Source of the DNA: Cardiobacterium valvarum
GTDB lineage: Bacteria > Pseudomonadota > Gammaproteobacteria > Cardiobacteriales > Cardiobacteriaceae
Direction of reading: 5' to 3'
NCBI RefSeq assembly: GCF_900460955.1
Contig: NZ_UFUW01000001.1
Coordinates: 558,001 to 622,000 of the forward strand
DNA: 64,000 bases
Positions 15,837-24,267 of the stretch are shown here, piece by piece. Each line of letters begins with the position of its first letter. Position 1 is the first letter of the stretch. Made by a program: the position numbers and the translations under genes. The notes beneath the pieces were generated by a model. It ran no database searches. It was not told the origin of the DNA and was given only the letters and a program-made list of their open reading frames with translations.

Positions 15837-16826
15837 TTACGGCTGTTCGGCAAAAATCTTCTCGATAATTGGCTGAATGTCTTTAGCCGCACTTTCCAAT
15901 ACGGCAGCCTTAGCCTTTTCCGCAAAGGCTTTCTGGTCAACCGGCACAAATGTCATACCTTTTGCTTCCAGCGTTTTTTGCAATTGCGTTTCATCGGCAA
16001 GGAATACTTCGCGTTCATATTTTTGCGCGGTTTTAGCGGCTTCCAGCAAGGCCTTCTGATCGGCTTCGGATAATTTGTTCCAGGTAATTTCGGAAATGGC
16101 GAGATAAATCCAGGAGCGGACGTGCTCGGTCTGGTTGACGTATTTCTGCACTTCATACAACGTGGCGGAATCAATCAGCGACAGCGGGTTCTCCTGCGCA
16201 TCAATCGTGCCGTTTTGCAACGAGGTAAAGACCTCGCTGAACGCCATCGGCGTTGGTGATGCGCCCAGCGCCTTCCAGGTCTGCACGAAGAGCGGTACGT
16301 TCGGCACACGCAGCTTGATTGCCTTCAAATCGTCTGGCGTCTTGATTTCGCGGTTGGCGGTGAGATTGCGCGGGCCACGGGCAAAATAAGTCAGCGGGCG
16401 TACCTGCGCCTTGGCAATGATGTCCGCTTCAATATCTTTGCCGATATCGCCGGAAGCCACCTTGTCCATGTAATCCAGCGACTGGTAAGCATAAGGAATA
16501 GCCAGCAGGGCAGCTTTGGGCGACCAGTTTTGCAGGCTCTCGCCGGTAATCGTCATATCAACTGTGCCGAGCTGCATGCCGTTAATCAGGTCAATTTCCT
16601 TGCCGAGCGAGTCGTTGGGGAACACCTGCACCTCAATACGGCCATTGGTCAACTTTGCGACCTCTTCGGCAAATTTCAGTGAACCCTTGTGCCAGGAATG
16701 CTGCTCGTTGGCGATGTGGCCAAGCTTCAGCGTCACTTCCGCTTTGCCCCAGGCCAGCGGCGATACACAGGCAAGCAGGCAGGAGGCCGCCAGTGTTGTA
16801 AACGTGCGTTTTTTCATCTTCATCAT
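15837..16826 (-). CDS. TRAP transporter substrate-binding protein (DctP type)
   Basis: About 329 residues with signal peptide ending SPLAWG, mature KAEVTLKLGHIANEQHSWH. The carboxylate-binding arginine is expected in LKAIKLRVPNVPLFVQTW, followed by the family block GTIDAQENPLSLIDSATLYEVQKYV. Periplasmic. Three ATGs (16826, 16823, 16817) compete; spacing from AGGTGA favours 16823 or 16817. It is the first gene of the operon dctP-dctQ-dctM-dehydrogenase-uxuA. The substrate is inferred to be a hexuronate or aldonate because of the enzymes encoded downstream. Confidence 0.9.
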   Translation of the reverse strand: MMKMKKRTFTTLAASCLLACVSPLAWGKAEVTLKLGHIANEQHSWHKGSLKFAEEVAKLTNGRIEVQVFPNDSLGKEIDLINGMQLGTVDMTITGESLQNWSPKAALLAIPYAYQSLDYMDKVASGDIGKDIEADIIAKAQVRPLTYFARGPRNLTANREIKTPDDLKAIKLRVPNVPLFVQTWKALGASPTPMAFSEVFTSLQNGTIDAQENPLSLIDSATLYEVQKYVNQTEHVRSWIYLAISEITWNKLSEADQKALLEAAKTAQKYEREVFLADETQLQKTLEAKGMTFVPVDQKAFAEKAKAAVLESAAKDIQPIIEKIFAEQP

Positions 16827-16882
16827 TCACCTCAGTCTCAAACAGATTACGAACATGCAATGACTTGCACAGATTGATAAAC

Positions 16883-16902
16883 CAAAATTGTCTGCTGTTT
16901 TG
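16883..16902. promoter_or_regulatory. Imperfect palindrome upstream of dctP, possible operator
   Basis: CAAAATTGTCTGCTGTTTTG has CAAAA/TTTTG arms and lies about 60-80 bases before the dctP start, in the only sizeable gap upstream of the TRAP operon. A GntR-type regulator (UxuR-like) often controls such operons, but no regulator gene is nearby and the match is weak. Confidence 0.25.
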
Positions 16903-17026
16903 TCACCAGGGCAGAACGCCGGACAGTTTGTGCCTATCACGAGCGCTATATTGCCATTATCAGGCGGTGGGTGCAATGAATGGTTGACCAATATACGAGT
17001 GGCGCTTGACCGGTATTTGCGGCTGT

Positions 17027-17575
17027 TCAGGGATAGTAGCGCGCCAGATGGACGAGATAGTCCTGCGCGCTTTGTGCCACAGCAGCGCGGGTGGTGTCGT
17101 CGTAGGCAGCGTTGCTGTCGATACCGTGCCAGTGGAAGGGCGGCTGCCAGGCGGCGTGGCAGTAGCGCAGGGTGAGTTCAAAGGGGCGCAGGGCTTCGGC
17201 GACGGCGCAGCCGACGGCACCGTCAGCGCGGTAATCAGCGGCGGGCGCGCCGAGCGAGACAGCAATCCCCGCTTTTTTGCCGGCGAGGGCGGTGGCGCGC
17301 GAGCCGTAGGCCCAACCGTGGGTGAGCACGTCGTCCAGCCATTGTTTCAGGAGCGGCGGGCAGTTGAACCAGTACACGGGGAATTGCAGGACGAAAGCGG
17401 CGTGTGTGTCTACCAGTGCCTGTTCGGTGGCAATGTCAATGCGCCTGTCGGGATAGCGACGGTAGAGCTCATGCACGGTGTAGCGCTCGGGCTGCTGCGC
17501 CAGCGCGTCCGCCCAGGCGCGGTTCGCGGTGGATTGGGCGAGGTTGGGATGGGCGAGAATGACGAGGGTTTTCAT
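17027..17575 (-). CDS. NAD(P)H oxidoreductase, flavodoxin-like fold (KefF/MdaB type)
   Basis: 182 residues. Family landmarks: MKTLVILAHPNLAQSTANRAW (FMN phosphate loop), VHELYRRYPDRRID, VLQFPVYWFNCPPLLKQWLDDVLTHGWAYG and the GKKAGIAVSLGAP strand. This is the quinone reductase / KefF family that reduces quinones or electrophiles with NAD(P)H and bound flavin. Its start overlaps the stop of the upstream esterase gene by ATGA. The HxlR regulator transcribed divergently from the pair is a type that often senses reactive electrophiles, so the three may form a detoxification unit. Confidence 0.88.
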   Translation of the reverse strand: MKTLVILAHPNLAQSTANRAWADALAQQPERYTVHELYRRYPDRRIDIATEQALVDTHAAFVLQFPVYWFNCPPLLKQWLDDVLTHGWAYGSRATALAGKKAGIAVSLGAPAADYRADGAVGCAVAEALRPFELTLRYCHAAWQPPFHWHGIDSNAAYDDTTRAAVAQSAQDYLVHLARYYP

Positions 17576-18444
17576 GCGCTGTGTACCCCGATAAAACGGG
17601 AAAACGGGGCGGTCAGGGCTTCATCGGCATTGACGGCATAGATTTCGGACATGTGCGTGTGTTCCATCAGGCGGTAGGCAGGGAGGGCGCAGGCTTCCGC
17701 AAGGAGCAGCGCCTGTTGCTGAAAATCAGCCGGATCGTGCGCGGCGTAGGCGATACAGAGCGGCACACCGCAGGTGGTCAGCCCGGGCAGGGCGGAGCGG
17801 GCGGGGTACTGTGCCGGATCGTCACCGAAATAGGCGCGTACTGCCGCCGTGTTGGCTGTCTGCACATCGTAAACGCCCGTACACAAATCATAGATACCGG
17901 ATAGCAGCACGGCGGCGCGCACACCGTCATCGGCCCGGCGCAGCGCCGGATGAGCGAGATACTGCGCGATATGCACCGCACCTGCCGAATGCCCCATCAG
18001 GATGACGGGCGCGGGATGGTGCGCCTGCAACCACGTCAGTGCGGCCGCCAGATCGCGCTGCGCCGCCGGCCACGGATGGGTGGGGGCAAGGCGGTAAGTC
18101 ATGTTGGCGGCATGGCAGCCGTGGCGCAGTGCCCACAGTGCGACATTGTCGTAAAACGGGCTGTCACCGCTGCGCTTGTCACCACGCACAAAACCACCGC
18201 CATGCACAAACAGCAGTAGCGGGCGCGGGCGGTCATCATTAGCAGGCAGGAACAGGTCAAGACGGTGGCGCGGGTCGTCGCCATAAGCAAGGTCGCGTTG
18301 CACGGTCACGCCCGCATACGGTTCGCGTGCCTGCAACGGCGCGTAAAGCTCGGCGGTGGCAGCGGGCTCGATACCGTCACCCAGCGTGCGCAGGGCGGCA
18401 GCAAGCGGGGCGGAGATATAGGTGTAGCGATCAATCGGAATCAT
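17572..18444 (-). CDS. Alpha/beta hydrolase, HSL-like esterase
   Basis: 290 residues without a signal peptide. The oxyanion motif LLLFVHGGGFVRGDK, the nucleophile elbow MGHSAGAVHIAQY, an acid around AYAAHDPADFQQ and a histidine in MEHTHMSEIY make a full triad. This pattern is the BD-FAE / hormone-sensitive lipase group. Translation-coupled (4-base overlap) to the downstream oxidoreductase and divergent from an HxlR regulator, 99 bases away. Substrate unknown; kynurenine formamidase-like enzymes share the fold but other tryptophan genes are absent. Confidence 0.85.
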   Translation of the reverse strand: MIPIDRYTYISAPLAAALRTLGDGIEPAATAELYAPLQAREPYAGVTVQRDLAYGDDPRHRLDLFLPANDDRPRPLLLFVHGGGFVRGDKRSGDSPFYDNVALWALRHGCHAANMTYRLAPTHPWPAAQRDLAAALTWLQAHHPAPVILMGHSAGAVHIAQYLAHPALRRADDGVRAAVLLSGIYDLCTGVYDVQTANTAAVRAYFGDDPAQYPARSALPGLTTCGVPLCIAYAAHDPADFQQQALLLAEACALPAYRLMEHTHMSEIYAVNADEALTAPFSRFIGVHSA

Positions 18445-18543
18445 CGGTTGTCCTTTGGTACAAGTGCGGCGCGCAGCTTACAATTTCGCGCCATCCACGC
18501 CCAGTACGCACGTCCGCGTAAGCACTAACCCCAAGGAAAGCCC

Positions 18544-18891
18544 ATGCTGCACACCCCCTGTCAGGAAGAAGCACAATTGCTCGTCGATACCGGCTTCGGC
18601 TATACCCTGTCGCTCATCGGCGGCAAATACAAAATGGTGATTCTCTACTGGTTACAGCGGCAATCGCCGACCCGTTTCAACGAACTGCAACGCCGCATCG
18701 GCGGCATTTCCTACAAGACACTGGCCGCCACCCTGAAAGAACTGGAACGCGACGGCCTTATCTCGCGCACCGAATACCCGCAAATCCCGCCGAAAGTCGA
18801 ATACGCCCTGACCGCACGCGGCCGATCGCTGCTGCCAGTGCTGGATGCGATGTGCGCCTGGGGGCGGGCGCACCGCGAAGCGACCCGGTGA
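18544..18891 (+). CDS. HxlR-family transcriptional regulator
   Basis: 115-residue winged-helix protein. Typical HxlR motifs are LSLIGGKYKMVILYWL, RFNELQRRIGGISYKTLAATLKELERDGLISR and VEYALTARGRSLLPVLDAMCAWG. A cysteine near the N-terminus (CQEEAQ) matches the position of the redox-sensing cysteine of related regulators. AAGGAAA precedes the ATG. It probably controls its own gene and the divergent esterase-oxidoreductase pair from the shared 99-base region 18445-18543. Confidence 0.88.
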   Translation: MLHTPCQEEAQLLVDTGFGYTLSLIGGKYKMVILYWLQRQSPTRFNELQRRIGGISYKTLAATLKELERDGLISRTEYPQIPPKVEYALTARGRSLLPVLDAMCAWGRAHREATR

Positions 18892-18934
18892 AGGGGTTGT
18901 CAGCCGGCAGACAGCTTTATGTGATGTCGGCGTT

Positions 18935-18985
18935 TACGCCGCTTGGCAGGGCATCGGTACGTTAACCCCGGCAAGCGGCGAGTTT
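18935..18985. repeat. Two inverted copies of the dispersed repeat
   Basis: GTTTACGCCGCTTGGCAGGG and, shortly after, CCCCGGCAAGCGGCG form an inverted pair in the 226-base gap after the HxlR gene. The rest of 18892-19117 shows only the ribosome-binding site AAGGAG of the next gene. Confidence 0.55.
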
Positions 18986-19117
18986 TTGTCCGATACAAGG
19001 GCTGTAATAAAAATGTCACGGACTCTGCGCTGATGGCCGGGGGAAATAGCGGGTTTTGTCATGATTGCCCGCAGTGCTTTTGCGTATCATGGCGTCGTTT
19101 TCTTCAAGGAGAGTCGT

Positions 19118-20392
19118 ATGAACCAACGCGCTGCGTTTTCCCGTGAGTTGTTGGCCGAACTGCCCCAGTGGGAGGCAAGTGGCTGGATTTCCCCTGAGCA
19201 GGCGGCGCTGTTGCGGGCGCGCTATGCGCTGCCGGTGCAGCACCGGGGGCAGTGGTGGCAGATGGTGCTGTCGCTTTTTGCCGCGCTCTGTGTTGGCGCG
19301 GGGGTCATTGCGCTTTTTGCCGCCAACTGGGCCGCTCTGAGCCGTCCCGTGCGGGTGGCGCTGTCGCTGACGCCGCTAGTGCTGTCGCAGGCAGCGCTTT
19401 TTTTCGCCTGCTGGCGCCGTGCGGCGAGTGCGGTGTGGCGTGAGGGCAGCGCCCTCTTGGTTACGCTGGCAGTCGGTGCGGCGATTGCCCTTATCGCGCA
19501 GACGTATCATGTGGAAGAAAACCTACCTGCATTTTTGCGCATCTGGTTGCTGCTGACGCTGCCGCTGGTGTATGTGGCGCGCAGTTGGGCGGTGGCGTTT
19601 TTTGCCGTGCTGTTGACGCATGTTTTCGGCGCGCATGGCTATTCCTCCGTCTTCTCGCAGTGGGAGTACCTCGGTTATGTCGCCGCGTTCCTGCCCTGGC
19701 TCTGGTGGCAGCGGCAGCGCGGGCAGTTTTATGGCGCACAGACGGGCGTGTGGCGTACGTTTGCCGCGCTGCATAGCGTCGTTTTTGCCTTGACGCTCTG
19801 CCTCAACGGCCGCAATGTCAGCTTCCTCTCCGCCTGGGTCTGCCTTTCCGCTTTTTATCTCGCCAGCCGCACCTTGTTGCCCGCCTGGCGCAATGTAATG
19901 GCGCTGCTCAGTAAAATCGCCCTCGCCGTGCTGCTCCTGTTCAGCGCGGATTTTTCGATGCGCAACGATTTCGTCGATTTCCTGCTGGCCGATCTGCGGC
20001 TGCTGACGGTGAGCGGCGTGCTGCTGCTCTTTGCTGCCTGCCGCTGGCGCCGCCTGGATCTGTGGGATGTGCTGTTTGTCGCGAGCGGCATCGCGGTTTA
20101 TCTCCTCGCCCGACAGGGTGTGCATCTCCGTTACGGCGGCGCCTGGCCGTGGCTGCCGACTATTTTTATCACCGGCCTCGGCCTGTGGCGCGCACGGCTT
20201 GACCTTGACCGCAGTCTCTTTGCCGTCAATTCGGCGCTGATTTGGGTGCTGATGGCACTGTTCCTGCGCTTCGTTGGCGATAATATGCCGCTGTGGATCA
20301 AGGGGCTGGTCTTCATCATCGCCGGTCTTGCCTTCTTCATCGTCAACCTGCACCTCGCCCGCCGTCCGCGTCCGACCGGAGTCTCCGCATGA
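19118..20392 (+). CDS. DUF2157 domain membrane protein
   Basis: 424 residues. A soluble N-terminal segment of about 45 residues (FSRELLAELPQWEASGWISPEQAALL), typical of DUF2157, precedes roughly ten to twelve transmembrane helices, ending HLARRPRPTGVSA. The ATG at 19118 follows AAGGAGAG closely. It overlaps the next gene by ATGA. DUF2157 proteins are regularly paired with a GDYXXLXY protein as here; the function of the pair is not established. Confidence 0.85.
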   Translation: MNQRAAFSRELLAELPQWEASGWISPEQAALLRARYALPVQHRGQWWQMVLSLFAALCVGAGVIALFAANWAALSRPVRVALSLTPLVLSQAALFFACWRRAASAVWREGSALLVTLAVGAAIALIAQTYHVEENLPAFLRIWLLLTLPLVYVARSWAVAFFAVLLTHVFGAHGYSSVFSQWEYLGYVAAFLPWLWWQRQRGQFYGAQTGVWRTFAALHSVVFALTLCLNGRNVSFLSAWVCLSAFYLASRTLLPAWRNVMALLSKIALAVLLLFSADFSMRNDFVDFLLADLRLLTVSGVLLLFAACRWRRLDLWDVLFVASGIAVYLLARQGVHLRYGGAWPWLPTIFITGLGLWRARLDLDRSLFAVNSALIWVLMALFLRFVGDNMPLWIKGLVFIIAGLAFFIVNLHLARRPRPTGVSA

Positions 20393-20979
20393 AAAACCGT
20401 CTCGTCTTATTGTTGCTGCCCCTGGTTTTTGCCCTGCAATGGGCCGTTCCCCTGATGCAGGTGGTGCACGGTGAGGGCATTTTGCGCGAAGGCGTCGCGC
20501 TGCGTCTGGAATTGCAGCCGGTTGACCCGCTTGATGTGCTGCGTGGCCGCTATCTGGCGTTAGCATTCCCGGAAGAGGAGAAAAAACACATCCTGCCCCC
20601 CGGCGTACAAGGCGGCGACACCATCTACGTCGTGCTGGAAACAGGCAAAGACGGCCTCGCCCACATCACCCGCCTGAGTCGCAGCGTGCAGGATGGCGCC
20701 TTTGCCTACAAAATCCCGGACGGATACAAAGCGGGCGACACCATCAGCATCAACATCCCGCTCACCCGCTACTACCTGCCGGAAGAAGACGCGGTGAAAA
20801 TCGATGAACTGTTCCGCTTCCGCAACAACGAAAGCCCGCACAGCAACGCCACCCTCGGTGTACGCATCAAGGACGGGCAAATTGTCGCCGAAAGCCTGTG
20901 GCTCGACGGCCAGCCTTACCGCGACTGGTTGCGCAACTACCAGAGCACGCAGAGCAAAGCTGCCACGCAAACACCCTGA
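20389..20979 (+). CDS. GDYXXLXY-type membrane-anchored protein
   Basis: 196 residues with one N-terminal helix (LVLLLLPLVFALQWAVPLMQ) acting as an anchor or uncleaved signal. The family motif is present as RGRYLALAF after VDPLDVL, with Arg replacing the Asp of GDYxxLxY. The rest looks like an extracytoplasmic beta-rich domain (VLETGKDGLAHITRL, ITRYYLPEEDA). It is translationally coupled to the DUF2157 protein upstream, the usual partner. Confidence 0.8.
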   Translation: MKNRLVLLLLPLVFALQWAVPLMQVVHGEGILREGVALRLELQPVDPLDVLRGRYLALAFPEEEKKHILPPGVQGGDTIYVVLETGKDGLAHITRLSRSVQDGAFAYKIPDGYKAGDTISINIPLTRYYLPEEDAVKIDELFRFRNNESPHSNATLGVRIKDGQIVAESLWLDGQPYRDWLRNYQSTQSKAATQTP

Positions 20980-20995
20980 AGAGGAACTGCCTATC

Positions 20996-21403
20996 ATGCC
21001 TACCATCCGCGTTGAACACCTGGGAGCCCTGCGCAACCGCGCCACCCGCTATGACAACCAAAGCAGCGTCGCTAGCGACGCGCCTGCGGGCAGCGGCGGC
21101 AAGGGCGAGCACTTCTCGCCACTGGACCACTTCGCCGCTGCGCTGGCCTTCTGCTGCCTGACACAAATGGCGAAAAAAGCGGCGGCGCAAGGCATCGACA
21201 ACCTGGCCGTCAGCGCGGACGTCGGTAAAAACATGGCCAACGACCCGTTACGCGTCAGCGAAATCATCATTGATTTCCATCTCAGCCGGACGCTGGACAC
21301 TGACACCCGCCGCATCATCGAAACCGCCGCACGCCATTGCCCGGTCGCGAACAGCCTGTCCGCCGAACTCATACAGACTATGCGCTTCCATTACGACATC
21401 TGA
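20996..21403 (+). CDS. OsmC/Ohr family protein
   Basis: 135 residues. The two OsmC-type reactive cysteines are visible: C53/C54 in AALAFCCLTQMAKKAA and C115 in ARHCPVANSLS. The intervening beta segment SEIIIDFHLS is also typical. These proteins reduce organic hydroperoxides using dithiols; some members are OsmC-like without known substrate. GAGGAA lies 10 bases before the ATG at 20996, which gives the standard N-terminus. Gap to the upstream gene is 16 bases, so it may be read with the DUF2157 pair. A strong terminator follows. Confidence 0.88.
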   Translation: MPTIRVEHLGALRNRATRYDNQSSVASDAPAGSGGKGEHFSPLDHFAAALAFCCLTQMAKKAAAQGIDNLAVSADVGKNMANDPLRVSEIIIDFHLSRTLDTDTRRIIETAARHCPVANSLSAELIQTMRFHYDI

Positions 21404-21425
21404 CCTGTCTCGAAACAGACAGCGC

Positions 21426-21457
21426 AAAACAGGCGGCCTACTGCCGCCTGTTTTAAT
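21426..21457 (+). terminator. Rho-independent terminator after OsmC gene
   Basis: Perfect 11-bp stem AAAACAGGCGG / CCGCCTGTTTT with a 7-base loop and trailing TTTTAATT. Confidence 0.88.
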
Positions 21458-21532
21458 TCCGCCCGCCCATAACCACATGGCCAAACCGCGTACCTGGGCT
21501 TTTCTCAAACTTAGTGGAGTATCGAAACCACG

Positions 21533-21946
21533 ATGAATACCGCAAATTACCTCTATCACGCCTGGCATGAGGCGGCCAAAAACCGCGACACCGATGCCCT
21601 TATCGCCCTCTACCACGATGACGCTGAGCTAGAATCGCCGCTGGTGCCCATCATTCTGCAACGCGAAGACGGCATCTTGCGTGGCAAAGCCGAAATCCGA
21701 GCCTTCCTCGAAGAAGGCACACGCCGTCGCCCGAATGAATGGGTACGCTGGTACCGAGACGCCAACTACTACACTGGTGGCGACATCCTTATCTGGGAAT
21801 ACCCACGGCAAACCCCGGACGGCAACCAGGTGGACATCCTCGAACTCATGCAGCACCGCGACGGTAAAATCTACCGCCACCGTATCTACTGGGGCTGGTT
21901 CGGTACACAAATGCTGATTCACTCCGCGTTAGCCAAACAGGCATAG
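21533..21946 (+). CDS. SnoaL-like / NTF2-fold protein
   Basis: 137 residues with the SnoaL-like pattern: N-terminal helices MNTANYLYHAWHEAAKNRDTDALIALYHDDAELESP, then a helix GKAEIRAFLEEGTRR and curved beta-sheet strands (ILIWEYPRQ, VDILELMQHRDGKIYRHRIYWGWFG). Such folds serve as polyketide cyclases, isomerases or binding proteins; no catalytic residue set identifies this one. It stands alone between a terminator and a repeat array; no strong ribosome-binding site is seen. Confidence 0.75.
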   Translation: MNTANYLYHAWHEAAKNRDTDALIALYHDDAELESPLVPIILQREDGILRGKAEIRAFLEEGTRRRPNEWVRWYRDANYYTGGDILIWEYPRQTPDGNQVDILELMQHRDGKIYRHRIYWGWFGTQMLIHSALAKQA

Positions 21947-22002
21947 GTATCTGCCTGTCTTGGCGAGCGGAAAATTTCTAATCCGCAAAGAAGCATCACC
22001 TT

Positions 22003-22143
22003 CCCCGCTGAACGGGGTAATGCTTACGCAGCTTGGCTGTGAACCTGTATTTATCCCGCTTGGCGGGCTCAGTAATGACGCCGCTTGGCGAGCACAGTAT
22101 TTACACCGCTTGACGGGGGCAGTATTGACGCCGCTTGGCGGCT
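22003..22143 (+). repeat. 25-bp tandem repeat array, 3.5 copies, between convergent genes
   Basis: From 22056 three full units of 25 bases (CCGCTTGGCGGGCTCAGTAA-TGACG and variants) and a partial fourth, in the CCGCTTGGCGG orientation. Just before it is a CCTTCCCCGCTGAACGGGG hairpin (22003-22020). The array fills the space between the SnoaL-like gene (+) and the speA terminator. Confidence 0.9.
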
Positions 22144-22159
22144 GAAAAGCAGGGATAGA

Positions 22160-22186
22160 AAAAGCCCTTCCAGAGGAAGGGCTTTT
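22160..22186. terminator. Bidirectional terminator downstream of speA
   Basis: Stem AAAAGCCCTTCC / GGAAGGGCTTTT, 12 bp, with T-runs in both directions, 25 bases after the speA stop. Confidence 0.88.
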
Positions 22187-22210
22187 GAGACGGGGAAAAG
22201 GGATTTCGGC

Positions 22211-24121
22211 TCACTGTTCGTAGTAGGTGTAGCCGCGCAGGCCCGCTTCGAAGGCGTTGACGAGGTGCTGGCGTTCGGCGGCGCTGATGGTGCCGCTGCG
22301 CACGGCGCGCTCGGCGGTTTGGCGGAATTGGGCGAGCAGGTTGTTCGGCTGGTATTCGACGTAGCTGAGCACGTCTGCCACGGAGTCGCCTTCGACTTCG
22401 CCGACGAAGTCGTAGCTGCCGTCTTCGTTGATGTAGATCGAGACGACGTGGGTGTCGCCAAGCAGGTTGTGCAGGTCGCCCAGGGTTTCCTGGTAGGCGC
22501 CGACGAGGAAGGCGCCGAGGTAGTATTCTTCGCCTTCTTTGATGTGGTGCAGCGGCAGGGCGCGGCTGACTTCGCCGTTTTCCGGGAAGCGGTCGATTTT
22601 GCCGTCGCTGTCGCAGGTCATGTCGGCGATGATGCTGTTGCGCGTCGGGCGTTCGAGGTGGCGGTGCAGCGGCACGACGGGGAAGATTTGGTCAATCGCC
22701 CAGGCGTCCGGCAGGGACTGGAAGACGCTGAAGTTGCCATAGTAGATGTCGGCGAGCATGGTTTTCAGTACTTCGGGCTCGGAGAGGGCGTCTGGGTTGC
22801 GCTCGGCGATTTTCTGCACTTCGGTCATGACGACCATGAAGATTTGTTCGACGCGGGAGCGGGTGCGCAGGTCAAGCTGGCCGCGCATGAAGCCGTCGCG
22901 TGCTTCGTCTCGGTAGTACACGGCGTCGTTGAAGCATTCCTGCACGGTTTTGTCCGACAGCATGCGGTAGCTTTCCATGAGGTTGTGCACGAGTTCGTTG
23001 TCTTCGTTGTTGTCGGCGGGCAGGCGGGCGTCGGTGTAGCCGGTCACGTCCAGGATGTTGAACATGAGGACGGTGGAGTAGGCGACGGTGGAACGGCCCG
23101 ATTCGGTGACGATGGTCGGGTGTTCGATGCCTTTTTCGTCCATCACCGCCTGGATGGTTTCAACCACGTCCACGCAGTATTCTTCGAGGGTGTAGTTGCG
23201 CGAGTGGATGGCGGAGGTGCGGCTGCCGTCGTAGTCCACAGCGAGGCCACCACCGAGGTCGAGGAAGCGCATCGGTGCGCCTTCTTCGACGAGTTCGACG
23301 TAGTAGCGGCAGGCTTCGCGCACGCCGGTGCGGATGTCGCGGATATTCGGGATTTGCGAGCCGAGGTGGTAGTGCAGGAATTGCAGGCAGTCAAGCATTC
23401 CGGCCGCTTTGAGGCCGTCGATGACGCCGACGAGTTGGCTGGCGTTCAGGCCGAACATGGAGCGGTCGCCGCTGGTGGCGTTCCAGTGGCCGGAGACGTG
23501 CGAGAAGAGTTTGGCGCGTACGCCGATAACGGGGCGCACGCCCATCGCCTGCGAGCTTTCGACGATGATGGGCAATTCTGCCGGGGTTTCGATAACGAAG
23601 ATGACCTGGAAGCCGAGTTTGGTCATGCCGAGGCCGAGTTCGACGAATTCGCGGTCTTTGTAGCCGTTGCAGACGATGAGCGGGCCGGGCTCGGTCAGCA
23701 TGGAGAGGGCAATCATGAGTTCGGCTTTGGAGCCGGCTTCGAGGCCGTGCTGCCAGGGTTTGCCGAAGCGGACGATGTCTTCGATGACTTGCGCCTGCTG
23801 GTTCACCTTGATGGGGAAGACGCCCCGGTATTTGCCCCGGTAATGGCTGCTCGCGATGGCCTTGGCGAAGCTTTCGTTGATGAGGCGGATCTGGTTTTCG
23901 AGCAGGTTTTGCACGCGCAGCATCACGGGCATGGTTTTGCCGCGTACTTCCATGCCTTCAATGAGGTCGAGCATGGCGATTTCAGCGGTTTTGCCGCTTG
24001 CAAGCGGGGCGTTGATGACGAGGTTGCCGTCGTCGTTCAGGCGGAAGTAGCCCGCTCCCCAGCCGCTGATGCGGTAGAGTTCGTCGGCGTCGGCAATGGT
24101 CCAGTCGGTTTGTTGGTTCAA
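22211..24121 (-). CDS. speA: Biosynthetic arginine decarboxylase (PLP-dependent)
   Basis: Converts arginine to agmatine for polyamine synthesis. About 636 residues, close to the E. coli enzyme. The PLP lysine is expected in YRGVFPIKVNQQAQVIEDI; other landmarks are LEAGSKAELMIAL, HYHLGSQIPNIRDI, FLDLGGGLAVDYDGS, TESGRSTVAYSTVL, FSVFQSLPDAWAIDQIFPV, DMTCDSDGKID and the C-terminal FEAGLRGYTYYEQ. A TTG at 24121 (LNQQTDWTIADAD) with AAGGAA 5 bases upstream is the preferred start. The ATG at 24193 has no ribosome-binding site and sits directly against a hairpin. Confidence 0.93.
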   Translation of the reverse strand: MNQQTDWTIADADELYRISGWGAGYFRLNDDGNLVINAPLASGKTAEIAMLDLIEGMEVRGKTMPVMLRVQNLLENQIRLINESFAKAIASSHYRGKYRGVFPIKVNQQAQVIEDIVRFGKPWQHGLEAGSKAELMIALSMLTEPGPLIVCNGYKDREFVELGLGMTKLGFQVIFVIETPAELPIIVESSQAMGVRPVIGVRAKLFSHVSGHWNATSGDRSMFGLNASQLVGVIDGLKAAGMLDCLQFLHYHLGSQIPNIRDIRTGVREACRYYVELVEEGAPMRFLDLGGGLAVDYDGSRTSAIHSRNYTLEEYCVDVVETIQAVMDEKGIEHPTIVTESGRSTVAYSTVLMFNILDVTGYTDARLPADNNEDNELVHNLMESYRMLSDKTVQECFNDAVYYRDEARDGFMRGQLDLRTRSRVEQIFMVVMTEVQKIAERNPDALSEPEVLKTMLADIYYGNFSVFQSLPDAWAIDQIFPVVPLHRHLERPTRNSIIADMTCDSDGKIDRFPENGEVSRALPLHHIKEGEEYYLGAFLVGAYQETLGDLHNLLGDTHVVSIYINEDGSYDFVGEVEGDSVADVLSYVEYQPNNLLAQFRQTAERAVRSGTISAAERQHLVNAFEAGLRGYTYYEQ

Positions 24122-24196
24122 TGCGGTTCCTTGGTTATCGGTGTGAGAGAAATGGGTGCCATAGATGCGGAGTGCTTTGGCATGGCGCGGCATTGT

Positions 24197-24229
24197 AAAG
24201 CCCTTCCCCTGTGGGGGAAGGGCTTTTTT
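24197..24229. terminator. Terminator-like hairpin in the 5' region of speA
   Basis: Stem AAAGCCCTTCCCC / GGGGAAGGGCTTT followed on the + strand by TTTTT. It faces away from speA, about 76 bases before the proposed speA start, and would end + strand transcription although no + strand gene precedes it. It resembles the hairpin at the other end of speA (22160-22186). Confidence 0.6.
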
Positions 24230-24267
24230 GTGCAGACGGGGAAGCGCGAGTTTATTCTGCTTGGTGA

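Noticed and set aside
16883-16902. Definite UxuR operator
   Set aside because: Only an imperfect palindrome; no regulator is seen nearby, so it is reported as a weak candidate only.
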